From the NCBI GenBank assembly GCA_002437945.1, contig DJSB01000039.1, positions 42,565 to 62,138 on the forward strand: DNA of 19,574 nt, written 5' to 3'. This stretch comes from Christensenella sp. UBA6345. GTDB taxonomy: Bacteria > Bacillota > Clostridia > Christensenellales > UBA1242. Positions 1-7,445 of the stretch are shown in pieces. Below the pieces are notes generated by a model. It was not told the origin of the DNA. It ran no database searches and saw only the letters and a list, made by a program, of their open reading frames with translations. How positions within the stretch are numbered: the first letter of the stretch is position 1; every line of letters starts with the position of its first letter. The position numbers and the translations under genes were made by a program.

Positions 1-64
1 ATATGCTATTATTACGAGTTTATAATTGATAATGTTATTTTTATATTTTTATGATGTAGATATA

Positions 65-97
65 AAAAATTGCAGTTGTTTAAACACTGCAATTTTT
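65..97. terminator. Bidirectional intrinsic terminator
   Basis: A perfect 12-bp inverted repeat lies at 65-76 and 86-97, around a 9-base spacer (77-85) that contains the palindrome GTTTAAAC. The stem is A-rich on the left and ends in five Ts on the right, so it gives a U-tract in both directions. It could end an off-window plus-strand gene to the left and also catch transcripts of the minus-strand rhodanese-TtcA gene, whose stop is at 242. I see no gene in positions 1-64 or 98-241. Confidence 0.75.
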
Positions 98-241
98 CTT
101 GTAATGGTTGTTTGTGTCATTTATAATTAGACTTTTTGACATAAAATATATACTTTTTGTTAAAATATATTAGTTTATGTAGATATTAATTTATAGTGTT
201 GATTTCTATTTTTAATATGATTATGATGTTATAATCATCTA

Positions 242-1396
242 TTAGTTATCATAATCATCTAGGAAATTATGCTTAATATTGTTCTTGTCTTTATAAGCGA
301 TTACAGTTGATAGGTTAACATTTTCTACACTCTTAAATATATTCTCTTCAATTTGTGGGTCTTTTAGACTTAACTCATGAATTAAGTTTTTAACCAATTT
401 TCGTTTTGAACCAGTGTTACTATCTTTGTTTACTAGGCAACTTTCACTTGAACAAGTATCGGTAAATTTACAAGCACATTGTATAAAGTATAAGTCATTA
501 TAATCTCTCCATCTTTTTATATCTGCTTCACGGATTAAATATAATGGGCGTATAAGTTCCATACCTTCAAAGTTGGTACTATGTAATTTGGGCATCATTG
601 TTTGGACTTGCGCTCCGTATAGCATACCCATAAGTATAGTTTCTATTACGTCATCATAATGATGTCCAAGTGCTATTTTGTTACAACCAAGTTCTTTTGC
701 TTTGTTGTATAAATGTCCACGTCTCATGCGAGCACATATATAACATGGGGATTTTTCTATATTGAATACATTTTCAAAAATATCTGTTTCAAATATTGTG
801 ATAGGTATATTAAGTATTTTTGCATTGTGTTCTATTATTTCTCTGTTGGCTGGCCTATATCCGGGGTCCATAACTAAAAATACTAATTCAAATTCAAACT
901 TATTATGGCGTTTAAGTTCCTGAAATAGTTTTGCCATAAGCATACTATCTTTGCCACCAGATATACATACGGCTATCTTGTCATGTGGTTTTATCATGTC
1001 GTATGTATTAATCGCTTTAGCAAATTTACTAAAAAGTTCTTTATGGAATTTTTTACGTATACTTTCTTCGGCTCTTTTTGCTACATTGTCGTTTAGGCTA
1101 TCATCAATATGGCATCTTAACCATTCAATGTATCCGCCTTTTAAGTTGTACGCTTTTTTGCCAGCATCTCTTAATTCGTCTACAACATCATAACTTAATA
1201 TACCGCTTTTGCAATATACGAATATGTCTTTGTTTTCCTTAAATTTTGATATACGTTCTACCACTTCTTCTTTGGGTATATTTAATGCTCCGGGTATATG
1301 CCCGTATTCAAAAGCCGATGCATCTCTTATATCTATTAATACATAATCATCACGATTAAAAGTTTTTAAAGTTTCAAAAGTAATTTCGTAATCCAT
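242..1396 (-). CDS. Rhodanese domain fused to TtcA-like tRNA thiolation ATPase
   Basis: This is a 384-residue fusion. Residues 1 to about 92 are a rhodanese domain with the persulfide-carrying cysteine at C62, in the loop YCKSGILS. The rest is a PP-loop ATPase of the TtcA/TtuA class. Its adenylating loop SGGKDS lies at 146-151, followed by the CxxC pair C218/C221 in PCYICARMRRG and further cysteines C307 and C309 in the sequence CAC. In TtcA, the CxxC pair plus one later cysteine holds an iron-sulfur cluster used to make 2-thiocytidine in tRNA. By inference, the fused rhodanese hands sulfur to the thiolation domain, comparable to the rhodanese domain of ThiI. The exact tRNA position modified cannot be told from sequence. 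The start ATG is preceded by AAGGA about six bases upstream, and an excellent promoter lies just beyond. The gene is monocistronic as far as the window shows. Confidence 0.85.
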   Translation of the reverse strand: MDYEITFETLKTFNRDDYVLIDIRDASAFEYGHIPGALNIPKEEVVERISKFKENKDIFVYCKSGILSYDVVDELRDAGKKAYNLKGGYIEWLRCHIDDSLNDNVAKRAEESIRKKFHKELFSKFAKAINTYDMIKPHDKIAVCISGGKDSMLMAKLFQELKRHNKFEFELVFLVMDPGYRPANREIIEHNAKILNIPITIFETDIFENVFNIEKSPCYICARMRRGHLYNKAKELGCNKIALGHHYDDVIETILMGMLYGAQVQTMMPKLHSTNFEGMELIRPLYLIREADIKRWRDYNDLYFIQCACKFTDTCSSESCLVNKDSNTGSKRKLVKNLIHELSLKDPQIEENIFKSVENVNLSTVIAYKDKNNIKHNFLDDYDN

Positions 1397-1432
1397 GGTT
1401 ATCCTTAAATTTTTAATTTGTTAACAATTGAA

Positions 1433-1461
1433 ATTATATCATAAAGCCTAGGTTGTTACAA
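1433..1461 (-). promoter_or_regulatory. SigA-type promoter for the rhodanese-TtcA gene
   Basis: On the minus strand, TTGTAA (1461-1456) is followed after 17 bases by TATAAT (1438-1433). The -10 box is extended by an upstream TGA. The -10 box ends 36 bases before the ATG at 1396. This matches a housekeeping sigma-A promoter closely. The overlapping plus-strand sequence TTGTTA (1453-1458) with TATTAT (1475-1480, 16-base spacing) could be a weaker divergent promoter. Confidence 0.7.
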
Positions 1462-1534
1462 TTATTACTTTAACTATTATTCTTATTTTGTTTAATTGCA
1501 GATATGAAAATGCTGGATTAGTATAAAAATACTT

Positions 1535-1561
1535 TTGTGTGTTGGTGATTAATGTTATACT
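1535..1561 (+). promoter_or_regulatory. Extended -10 promoter for the DUF2225 gene
   Basis: TGT followed by TATACT (-10 at 1556-1561) forms a good extended -10 element. The -35 is poor: TTGTGT at 1535-1540 sits 15 bases upstream. Promoters of this kind often work without a strong -35. The implied leader to the start at 1630 is about 60 bases. Confidence 0.5.
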
Positions 1562-1629
1562 ACTTATAGAAAAGTAATGGATTTATATTCATTTAATTAT
1601 TTAATTAAATTGTAATATAGGAGAGAGTT

Positions 1630-2310
1630 ATGTCATTAGTTAAGTGTGCTGTATGTGGTAATAGTGTAGAAGTAGGTGATAATGAAGTAATAAGTTCTAT
1701 ATTTCCTATCAGTGATTTAGGAAATAAATACTTATATGATTTGTGGCATAAGATACCTTATAGTTGTAATCGTTGTGGATATACAAGTTTTGATATATCA
1801 AGATGTATGGATAAAGATATTATTAATGATTCACAGTTTCTTAATGTCGACAAAAATCCATTTGTGTTAAAACTTGATGATTATGGTATGACTTTTTTAG
1901 TTAGAGAATATCTACGTGTAGGTGCTTATTACAACAAAATTAATGATTTATATAGAGAAGGCGTTAGTTATTTGCTTGCATGGGACGAAGTTAATAAATT
2001 TTTATTGTATTATAGTGAAAATGTTAGTGAAGATAATACAAAAGTACTAGATAAAGTCGAGATTCAATTTGAACAATTCGCCAAGTCATTATTTGATTAT
2101 GGTGTCAGCCGTATTGAAATAATTCATGAAAAATATCCTGACAACGTAGACATAACTTTACTTTATGTAAATATGTTATTAATCAGTGATAAAAGCGATA
2201 TTGCTAATGCGGGATTAATACTTAAAAATATGAATACAAATAATTTATCTGCTATTCAACGTAAGGCTAAAGAAATCCTTGATAAAAAATTTAGTATTAA
2301 ATCAAAATAG
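1630..2310 (+). CDS. DUF2225 zinc-ribbon protein
   Basis: This 226-residue protein matches the pattern of the DUF2225 family, whose function is unknown. It has an N-terminal CxxC (C6, C9) and a second knuckle with C46 and C49 in YSCNRCGYTSF, plus C59. These probably bind one zinc ion. The remainder (about 70-220) is predicted mostly helical and looks like a TPR-like helical array, which is the usual layout of this family. There is no signal peptide or membrane segment, so it should be cytoplasmic. The start is supported by GGAGAG a few bases upstream. The gene stands alone between its own extended -10 promoter and a strong terminator. The family call rests on the cysteine pattern and architecture; no function can be assigned. 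Confidence 0.75.
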   Translation: MSLVKCAVCGNSVEVGDNEVISSIFPISDLGNKYLYDLWHKIPYSCNRCGYTSFDISRCMDKDIINDSQFLNVDKNPFVLKLDDYGMTFLVREYLRVGAYYNKINDLYREGVSYLLAWDEVNKFLLYYSENVSEDNTKVLDKVEIQFEQFAKSLFDYGVSRIEIIHEKYPDNVDITLLYVNMLLISDKSDIANAGLILKNMNTNNLSAIQRKAKEILDKKFSIKSK

Positions 2311-2318
2311 TGTATTTT

Positions 2319-2349
2319 AGACAACAGGTTAATATCTGTTGTCTTTTTT
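2319..2349 (+). terminator. Intrinsic terminator after the DUF2225 gene
   Basis: A 9-bp perfect stem (AGACAACAG at 2319-2327 with CTGTTGTCT at 2336-2344) closes an 8-base loop. It is followed by TTTTT at 2345-2349 and lies nine bases after the stop codon. Confidence 0.85.
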
Positions 2350-2449
2350 ATTGATTAAAATAAAAAGATATTTTAATTTTTGTTTAAATTGTTTATTAAT
2401 CTTATGATATTTGGGGTATATATTTAATTAATGTGACATACAATATGGT

Positions 2450-2914
2450 ATGAAAAAGAATAAGTTTTTATATATTTTAATATCAACACTTTCAGTTATT
2501 GCGGTGGCAGGATTAGGTTCATTATTTGTTAATCTAGGTATGCAATGGTTTAATAGCCTTAATAAGCCTAGTCAGTGGGTACCCAATTTTGTTATACCTA
2601 TAGTATGGTCTGTAATTTATCTTATCACTATTGTTGTATTAGCATTGTGGATTAATTATGGTAAATTACCTGTAAAGACTATGATTTTGTTTATACTTAA
2701 TGGTGTGTTTAATGTTTTGTGGTGTTTATTGTTCTTTACGTGTCATTTAACATTATTAGGTAATATTACCATAATTCTTAATTTAATATTAAGTATAATA
2801 CTATTACTTGATATTTTTAGTCAGAATAAATTTTATGGATATTTGCTTACTATTTATCCAATTTGGTTGTGTATAGCAACCAGTCTTAATTTGGCTATGT
2901 GGATACTTAATTAA
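2450..2914 (+). CDS. tspO: TspO/MBR family membrane protein
   Basis: This 154-residue, very hydrophobic protein fits the five-helix TspO/translocator-protein family. Near residues 33-45 it carries the signature in which a Trp-Phe pair precedes LNKPSQW and VPN, equivalent to the family's LxKPxWxPP segment. A Trp-rich region follows. Members bind porphyrins and haem-like ligands and are linked to tetrapyrrole handling or oxidative stress; which role applies here is unknown. It sits next to the rubrerythrin gene, an oxidative-stress protein, which may be coincidence. The start is odd: no good Shine-Dalgarno precedes the ATG, and TACAAT (2439-2444) ends only five bases before it. An in-frame stop at 2429 leaves no other ATG upstream. 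Translation may be weak or leaderless. Confidence 0.85.
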   Translation: MKKNKFLYILISTLSVIAVAGLGSLFVNLGMQWFNSLNKPSQWVPNFVIPIVWSVIYLITIVVLALWINYGKLPVKTMILFILNGVFNVLWCLLFFTCHLTLLGNITIILNLILSIILLLDIFSQNKFYGYLLTIYPIWLCIATSLNLAMWILN

Positions 2915-2932
2915 ATTACCATAAATTACTAA

Positions 2933-2959
2933 TTGTGCTTTTACACTTGATTGTATTAT
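2933..2959 (+). promoter_or_regulatory. Possible promoter for the rubrerythrin gene
   Basis: TTGTGC (2933-2938) and TATTAT (2954-2959) are separated by 15 bases, shorter than ideal. No terminator is seen between the tspO-like gene and this site, so the rubrerythrin gene may also be reached by read-through. The call is weak. Confidence 0.35.
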
Positions 2960-3005
2960 TTAGGATTTTCTGCTTAAACTAACTAAAAAGTTTAAGGAGA
3001 AAATT

Positions 3006-3602
3006 ATGAAATTAAAAGATAGTCAAACATTTACTAATTTAGCACGTGCATATGCAGGCGAATGTCAAGCACGTACAAGATACGAATTTGTTGAATATGG
3101 TTTTAGGTATAATGGATATGAAGCGATTGCTACTATTATAGATAAAATTGCTTATCAAGAATTTAACCATGCTCGTATGTTGTATACTTTTATTCAAGAT
3201 GCCGAATTAAAACAAATAGATAATATTGATGTGTGTGCTGGATTCCCATTTAAAGAAAAGTGGGAACTTGCCAATAATTTAAAATTGCTTGCTGAAGACG
3301 AACGTGATGAAACCAATGTTTATGATGGTTTTATAACAGTAGCACAAGAAGAAGGATTTACTGATATTGCTACTTTGTTTAAAAACATAATGGACGTAGA
3401 AATTAGACATGCCGAAGTTTTTGAAGAACTTTATAAGCAATTTTCAAAAGGCAATATGTATAAAAAGAAAGTATCTACAGTTTGGTATTGTCCCAACTGT
3501 GGTTATGTAGGTACAGGCAAAGAAGCATGGGATAAATGTCCACTTTGTGAAGCCGAACAAGGTGTATGTAATATAGTTTTGCCTGACGGAATTATTATTT
3601 AA
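3006..3602 (+). CDS. rbr: Rubrerythrin
   Basis: This 198-residue protein has the classical rubrerythrin two-domain plan. A ferritin-like four-helix bundle (about 1-148) provides diiron ligands such as E19, the E52/H55 pair in QEFNHA, E98, and the E132/H135 pair in VEIRHAE. A C-terminal rubredoxin-like domain (about 158-190) carries the iron-binding cysteines C162, C165, C178 and C181. Rubrerythrins reduce hydrogen peroxide to water in the cytoplasm of anaerobes, drawing electrons through the rubredoxin centre. The length is normal. The Shine-Dalgarno AAGGAG is strong. Codon choice favours TTA before AAA (for example near the start), unlike most neighbours, which fits high expression. A terminator follows directly. 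No partner reductase gene is adjacent. Confidence 0.93.
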   Translation: MKLKDSQTFTNLARAYAGECQARTRYEFVEYGFRYNGYEAIATIIDKIAYQEFNHARMLYTFIQDAELKQIDNIDVCAGFPFKEKWELANNLKLLAEDERDETNVYDGFITVAQEEGFTDIATLFKNIMDVEIRHAEVFEELYKQFSKGNMYKKKVSTVWYCPNCGYVGTGKEAWDKCPLCEAEQGVCNIVLPDGIII

Positions 3603-3621
3603 TTAAACAATTATTATTAAG

Positions 3622-3665
3622 CAGTTACATTATCTTAACCATTGATAATATAACTGTTTTTTTTT
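3622..3665 (+). terminator. Intrinsic terminator after rubrerythrin
   Basis: A 13-bp stem with one C/A mismatch (3622-3634 with 3644-3656) closes a 9-base loop and is followed by nine Ts (3657-3665). It cleanly separates rubrerythrin from the mrnC operon. Confidence 0.85.
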
Positions 3666-3701
3666 ATTTTTTAATTTTCTTTCAATTAAAGTAAAAGTAG
3701 A

Positions 3702-3730
3702 TTGTTACAATTTTAGTTATTATGTATACT
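3702..3730 (+). promoter_or_regulatory. Upstream promoter candidate of the mrnC-recR operon
   Basis: TTGTTA (3702-3707) and TATACT (3725-3730) are 17 bases apart, the ideal spacing. A TATAAT overlaps at 3730-3735. Use of this site would give a leader of roughly 85 bases before mrnC. Confidence 0.45.
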
Positions 3731-3774
3731 ATAATATATTTATATATAGAAAATACTAAATGCGTTTTGTTTTG

Positions 3775-3804
3775 TTTGGTATTAAGTATTAATTATGGTA
3801 TACT
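3775..3804 (+). promoter_or_regulatory. Proximal promoter of the mrnC-recR operon
   Basis: TATACT (3799-3804) has an extended -10 (TGG just before it) and TTTGGT (3775-3780) at 18 bases. The predicted transcript start lies almost at the AGGA ribosome site (3812-3815), so the leader would be only about 12 bases. With the site at 3702-3730 it may form a tandem promoter pair driving the six-gene operon. Confidence 0.55.
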
Positions 3805-3822
3805 TTTAGTTAGGATATTAAT

Positions 3823-4254
3823 ATGGAAAAAATGTTTACTAATTTAAAAAATTTATCAACCACAGAAGCCAAAAATCTTAATCCACAAGTGTTGGCATTT
3901 GTGGGAGATAGTGTATATACACTTTATGTAAGAACTATGCTTTGTGAGAAGTTTGATGTTAAAAGCGGACAATTGCATACATTAGCCAATGAGTTTGTTA
4001 AAGCACAAGGACAGAGTGATGCACTTGAAAGTGTACTTAATATTTTAGATGATAATGAACTTGCTATATATAAGCGTGCTCGTAATTATCACACACATTC
4101 TGTAGCAAAAAATGCAAGTGTGATTGATTACAAACGTGCAACAGGATTGGAAGCAGTTATTGGATATATATATTTAATAGGCGATTATAATAGACTTAAT
4201 CAGATATTGGACTTATGTATAAAAGGAGTTAACGATGAAAGTAGAAGGTCGTAA
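3823..4254 (+). CDS. mrnC: Mini-ribonuclease 3
   Basis: This 143-residue protein is a bare RNase III catalytic domain without the double-stranded-RNA-binding domain, the hallmark of MrnC. The signature region FVGDSVYTLYVR holds the metal-binding aspartate D29, and the second acidic motif is ATGLEAVIGYIYL with E110. In Bacillus, MrnC matures the ends of 23S rRNA in the presence of ribosomal protein L3. The length matches the family. The chosen start has AGGA seven bases upstream. It opens the operon, and its last 20 bases overlap the start of rlmB. The mrnC-rlmB pairing is conserved in Firmicutes and supports the call. Confidence 0.92.
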   Translation: MEKMFTNLKNLSTTEAKNLNPQVLAFVGDSVYTLYVRTMLCEKFDVKSGQLHTLANEFVKAQGQSDALESVLNILDDNELAIYKRARNYHTHSVAKNASVIDYKRATGLEAVIGYIYLIGDYNRLNQILDLCIKGVNDESRRS

Positions 4255-4963
4255 TGCGGTTAGGGAACTTATTCTTAATGGTGCAACCATTGATAAGGTT
4301 ATGATACAAAATAATTTACATGACCCAGTTATTAATGAAATTATAGATTTACTTAAACAAAAAAAGATAAGATTTCAATTCGTACAATCCAATGTACTTA
4401 ATAATGATAGTGTTACCAAACATCATCAAGGGATTATTGCTTACACTAGTGAGTTTAAATATACTACTACTGAAGATATTTTGGCTTATGCAAAAGAAAA
4501 AAATGAAGACCCATTTATACTTATATTAGATGGTATAGAAGATCCACACAACTTGGGTAGTATCATAAGAGTGTGTGAGTGTTTGGGAGTACATGGAGTA
4601 ATTATAGAAAAGACACGTGCTTGCCAAGTTAATGAAACTGTTATTAAGACTAGTGCAGGTGCTACAAGTTATGTTAAAGTTGCTCGTGTAGCCAATATCA
4701 ATAACGAGATTGAAAAACTTAAAAAGAACAATATTTGGGTATATGCTTGTGAGTTGGGTGGAGAAGACTTGACCAAGTCCAATCTTACTGGTGGTGTAGG
4801 TATTGTTATTGGTAGTGAAGGACGTGGCACTGGTAAACTTACACTTAAAAACTGTGATGGTATAGTTACTATACCGCAATATGGAAAAATTAATTCACTT
4901 AATGCTAGTGTTGCCACAGGTATAGTGTTATATGAAGTTACAAGACAGAGAAAAGGTAATTAA
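4235..4963 (+). CDS. rlmB: 23S rRNA (guanosine-2'-O)-methyltransferase RlmB
   Basis: This is a 242-residue SpoU/TrmH-family knotted methyltransferase. Residues 1 to about 75 form the L30e-like substrate-binding domain. The SPOUT catalytic domain follows, with motif 1 (DPHNLGSIIR, N106 and R112), motif 2 (VIGSEGRG, 191-198) and motif 3 (the IP at 213-214 and NSLNASVA at 220-227). The family methylates the 2'-hydroxyl of G2251 (E. coli numbering) in the peptidyl-transferase P loop. Close paralogues act on other rRNA sites, so the exact target is inferred. The start overlaps the mrnC end by 20 bases, and its AAAAGGAG ribosome site lies inside mrnC, suggesting coupled translation. The stop TAA shares its last A with the ATG of sigH. 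Confidence 0.9.
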   Translation: MKVEGRNAVRELILNGATIDKVMIQNNLHDPVINEIIDLLKQKKIRFQFVQSNVLNNDSVTKHHQGIIAYTSEFKYTTTEDILAYAKEKNEDPFILILDGIEDPHNLGSIIRVCECLGVHGVIIEKTRACQVNETVIKTSAGATSYVKVARVANINNEIEKLKKNNIWVYACELGGEDLTKSNLTGGVGIVIGSEGRGTGKLTLKNCDGIVTIPQYGKINSLNASVATGIVLYEVTRQRKGN

Positions 4964-5565
4964 TGGACAAACTTACTGAAGACAATTTAATAAACTTGGC
5001 TAAAAATGGCGATGAGCAAGCACAAGAAACTATTTTTAATAGTTACAAGCAATTAGTAAGTTATGTCGCAAGACATTACTTTTTAATTGGTGGAGACCAA
5101 GATGACCTGATTCAAGAAGGTATGATAGGTTTATATAAAGCCATATCAAGTTATGATGCTAATAAAAACGCCAATTTTTCTGCTTATGCGAAGACTCTTA
5201 TCGAACGTCAAGTTATTAATGCTATCAAAAGCGATAGTGCACTTAAACATCATGTGCTTAATCAATCTTTTGCACTTAATAATCAAGGATTTATTAAATA
5301 TGATGAAGATGAAGAATGTGCGTTTTTAGTTTCGTCCAATAAAGAGACACCAGAGAATATTGTTTTGTCTAGTGAAGAAACTAAAGATATTGCTACAAAA
5401 ATTGTTAAAGTATTAAGCGAATATGAATTAAAAGTGCTTAAACTTTATCTTAAAGGATTAAGTTATAATGATATAGCGGTTAAGATAGGTGCTACACCTA
5501 AAAGTGTAGATAATGCACTTAATCGTATAAAGACCAAATTGCAATTTTTAAAGGAGCGTAATTAG
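4963..5565 (+). CDS. sigH: RNA polymerase sigma factor, SigH type
   Basis: This is a 200-residue sigma-70 family protein with regions 2 and 4 only. Region 2 contains DDLIQEGMIGLYKAI (47-61), nearly identical to the SigH hallmark, followed by a helix for -10 recognition (about 76-90). Region 4 has a helix-turn-helix at about 166-192, with LSYNDIAVKIG then SVDNALNRIK. In Bacillus, SigH controls entry to stationary phase, competence and sporulation. No sporulation gene is visible here, so the regulon is unknown. Its place after mrnC-rlmB matches Firmicutes order, except that rae1 (yacP), normally between rlmB and sigH, is missing. The start overlaps the rlmB stop by one base (TAATG). No anti-sigma gene is adjacent. 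Confidence 0.85.
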   Translation: MDKLTEDNLINLAKNGDEQAQETIFNSYKQLVSYVARHYFLIGGDQDDLIQEGMIGLYKAISSYDANKNANFSAYAKTLIERQVINAIKSDSALKHHVLNQSFALNNQGFIKYDEDEECAFLVSSNKETPENIVLSSEETKDIATKIVKVLSEYELKVLKLYLKGLSYNDIAVKIGATPKSVDNALNRIKTKLQFLKERN

Positions 5566-5566
5566 T

Positions 5567-7078
5567 ATGTATTTAGCGTTATATAGAAAATATAGACCAT
5601 CTACATTTGACGAAGTAGTCGGGCAGGAACATATTACTACCAGTTTACGTAACCAGATTAAGAATGATACTATATCTCATGCTTACTTGTTCTGTGGTGC
5701 TCGTGGTACTGGTAAGACTAGTGTTGCCAAGATTTTTGCAAAAAGTATCAATTGCGAGAATCCAGTTAATGGTAGTGCTTGTGGTAAATGTCCTACTTGT
5801 CTAGCATTAAGTGACCCTAGCAATCTAGATATTTTAGAGATTGATGCTGCAAGTAATAACAGAGTAGACGAAATACGAGAATTAAGAGAAAAAGTAAAAT
5901 ACCCACCTGTCAATGGTAAATATAAAGTATATATAATCGATGAAGTTCATATGCTTACCGATTCAGCATTTAATGCCTTGTTAAAAACTTTAGAAGAACC
6001 ACCAAAACATGTAGTATTTATACTTGCGACTACCGAAGTGCAAAAATTACCAGCGACAATATTAAGTCGTTGTATAAGATTTGATTTTAAATTGGTAGGA
6101 CTTAACGATCTAGAAAATTTGGTTAAACGTATTTTCACAAAAGAAAATATTAAGTTTGAAGATAGTGCAGTAAGTTTGATAGCAAGATTGGGAGAAGGTA
6201 GTGTTAGAGATACATTATCCATAGCCGATATGTGTGTGGCATATACCAATCGAGATGTTACTTATGATGCCGTACTTAATGCAGTAGGTGCTATAGATAA
6301 GTCTTCACTAGGTGGACTTGCCCAACACATACTTAAAGGCGATGTTAAGGGACTATTAAGTAGTCTTAATGATGTTATAGAAAAAGGTAAAAATATAGCA
6401 CAGATAGCAAAAGACTTGGCTAGTTACTTTAGAGACTTGGCAGTTGTAAAGACTTGTGATGATTATAATAGTATACTTAAATATCCATCTACATTTGCTG
6501 ATACTCTTAAACAACAAGCCGATAGTGCTAATACAGATACTATATTAAAAGCACTTAAATGTTATTCGGCATTAGACAATGAATTTAGACTTACCACCAA
6601 TCCACGTATTGTATTGGAAGTAGCATCGTTAAATTTGTGTGATGAGATTAGAAATTTTGTTTCACTTGAACAAAGAGTGGAAAATCTAGAGAATAAAAGA
6701 CCACAAAGTATGTCAGCAGTGGCCGAACCACGTGTAGAAACAGTACTTAATAATCCACAGGCTCAACCTACTAGTCAGACAATATTTGGTAAACTTTTAG
6801 TACATTTAAGGAATAATAATGAAATGATGCTTATGGCATTACTGGGAGAGAATACTCAATTTAGTTTGGAGAATAATGTACTTAATTTGGTTAGTCATAA
6901 TCAACAAGAATTTAATGCATTGTCCAAGCCAGACAATATAAAAATTCTTAATGATGCACTTAATGAAATTATGAGTGGAACAAGAATTAATATTCAATAT
7001 ATTGAAGAAAAGAAAGAGCCAACTATAGAAGATTTGTTACGTGAAAAGTTTGGCGATGATATTAAGATAAAAGAATAA
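5567..7078 (+). CDS. dnaX: DNA polymerase III subunit gamma/tau
   Basis: This 503-residue clamp-loader ATPase is the AAA+ motor that loads the sliding clamp. It shows the Walker A loop GARGTGKT (44-51), the zinc knuckle C63, C72, C75 and C78, the Walker B segment IIDEVHML with D125 and E126, sensor 1 around T155-T156, and the arginine-finger SRC motif (167-169). A helical lid and collar follow to about residue 370. The remaining tail of about 130 residues is shorter than in E. coli tau and ends in a small domain. I see no run of six or more As in the tail region that would suggest a programmed frameshift to gamma. It starts one base after sigH, with AAAGGAG upstream. The dnaX-ybaB-recR order is classical. 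Confidence 0.95.
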   Translation: MYLALYRKYRPSTFDEVVGQEHITTSLRNQIKNDTISHAYLFCGARGTGKTSVAKIFAKSINCENPVNGSACGKCPTCLALSDPSNLDILEIDAASNNRVDEIRELREKVKYPPVNGKYKVYIIDEVHMLTDSAFNALLKTLEEPPKHVVFILATTEVQKLPATILSRCIRFDFKLVGLNDLENLVKRIFTKENIKFEDSAVSLIARLGEGSVRDTLSIADMCVAYTNRDVTYDAVLNAVGAIDKSSLGGLAQHILKGDVKGLLSSLNDVIEKGKNIAQIAKDLASYFRDLAVVKTCDDYNSILKYPSTFADTLKQQADSANTDTILKALKCYSALDNEFRLTTNPRIVLEVASLNLCDEIRNFVSLEQRVENLENKRPQSMSAVAEPRVETVLNNPQAQPTSQTIFGKLLVHLRNNNEMMLMALLGENTQFSLENNVLNLVSHNQQEFNALSKPDNIKILNDALNEIMSGTRINIQYIEEKKEPTIEDLLREKFGDDIKIKE

Positions 7079-7111
7079 AAATAACATATAATTAATTTAA
7101 AGGAGAATAAT

Positions 7112-7444
7112 ATGTATAATAAAGGTTTTGGAATGGGTGGCGGAAATATGCAAAATTTAATGCGTCAAGCCCAAAAAATGCAAGAAGAAATGATGAAACA
7201 ACAAAAGGAAGCCGAAGAAAAATTGGCTAATACTGTACTTACAGCATCTAGTGGTGGTGGTATGGTTACAGTAGAAATTACTGGAGATAAAAAAATTACT
7301 GCTGTTAAGATTAAACCAGAAGCAGTAGACCCAGACGATGTAGAAATGTTGGAAGATATGGTTCAGGCTTGTGTTAATGAAGCAATTACTAAAGCCAATG
7401 AACTTGAAAAAGAACTTAAACCTAATATTTTAGGCGGTATGTAA
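7112..7444 (+). CDS. YbaB/EbfC nucleoid-associated protein
   Basis: This 110-residue protein of the YbaB/EbfC family forms tweezer-like dimers that bind DNA. The N-terminus is Gly/Met-rich, then comes a helix rich in Met, Gln and Lys (about 14-40), the strand segment VEITGDKKITAVKI, and a C-terminal helix. The length is typical. It always travels between dnaX and recR, as here, and is presumed to help recombination or nucleoid organisation; the mechanism is unsettled. The ribosome site AAAGGAG is strong. The 33-base gap after dnaX is the longest within the operon. The stop is one base from the recR start. Confidence 0.93.
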   Translation: MYNKGFGMGGGNMQNLMRQAQKMQEEMMKQQKEAEEKLANTVLTASSGGGMVTVEITGDKKITAVKIKPEAVDPDDVEMLEDMVQACVNEAITKANELEKELKPNILGGM

Positions 7445-7445
7445 T

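Noticed and set aside
218..237. A 7-bp AT-rich hairpin just downstream of the rhodanese-TtcA stop, as its terminator
   Set aside because: On the minus strand it is followed by an A-rich stretch, not a T-run, and the stem is weak. The hairpin at 65-97 is a better stop.
951..1193. Plus-strand open frame antisense to the rhodanese-TtcA gene
   Set aside because: It lies wholly opposite a well-supported gene, has no ribosome site and no family resemblance.
4526..4917. Minus-strand open frames opposite rlmB
   Set aside because: They are low-complexity translations (Thr/Asn/Ser rich) without start signals, opposite a clear methyltransferase gene.
5567..7078. Programmed frameshift in dnaX producing a short gamma form
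   Set aside because: I found no A-rich slippery heptamer with a following hairpin in the segment after the ATPase core.
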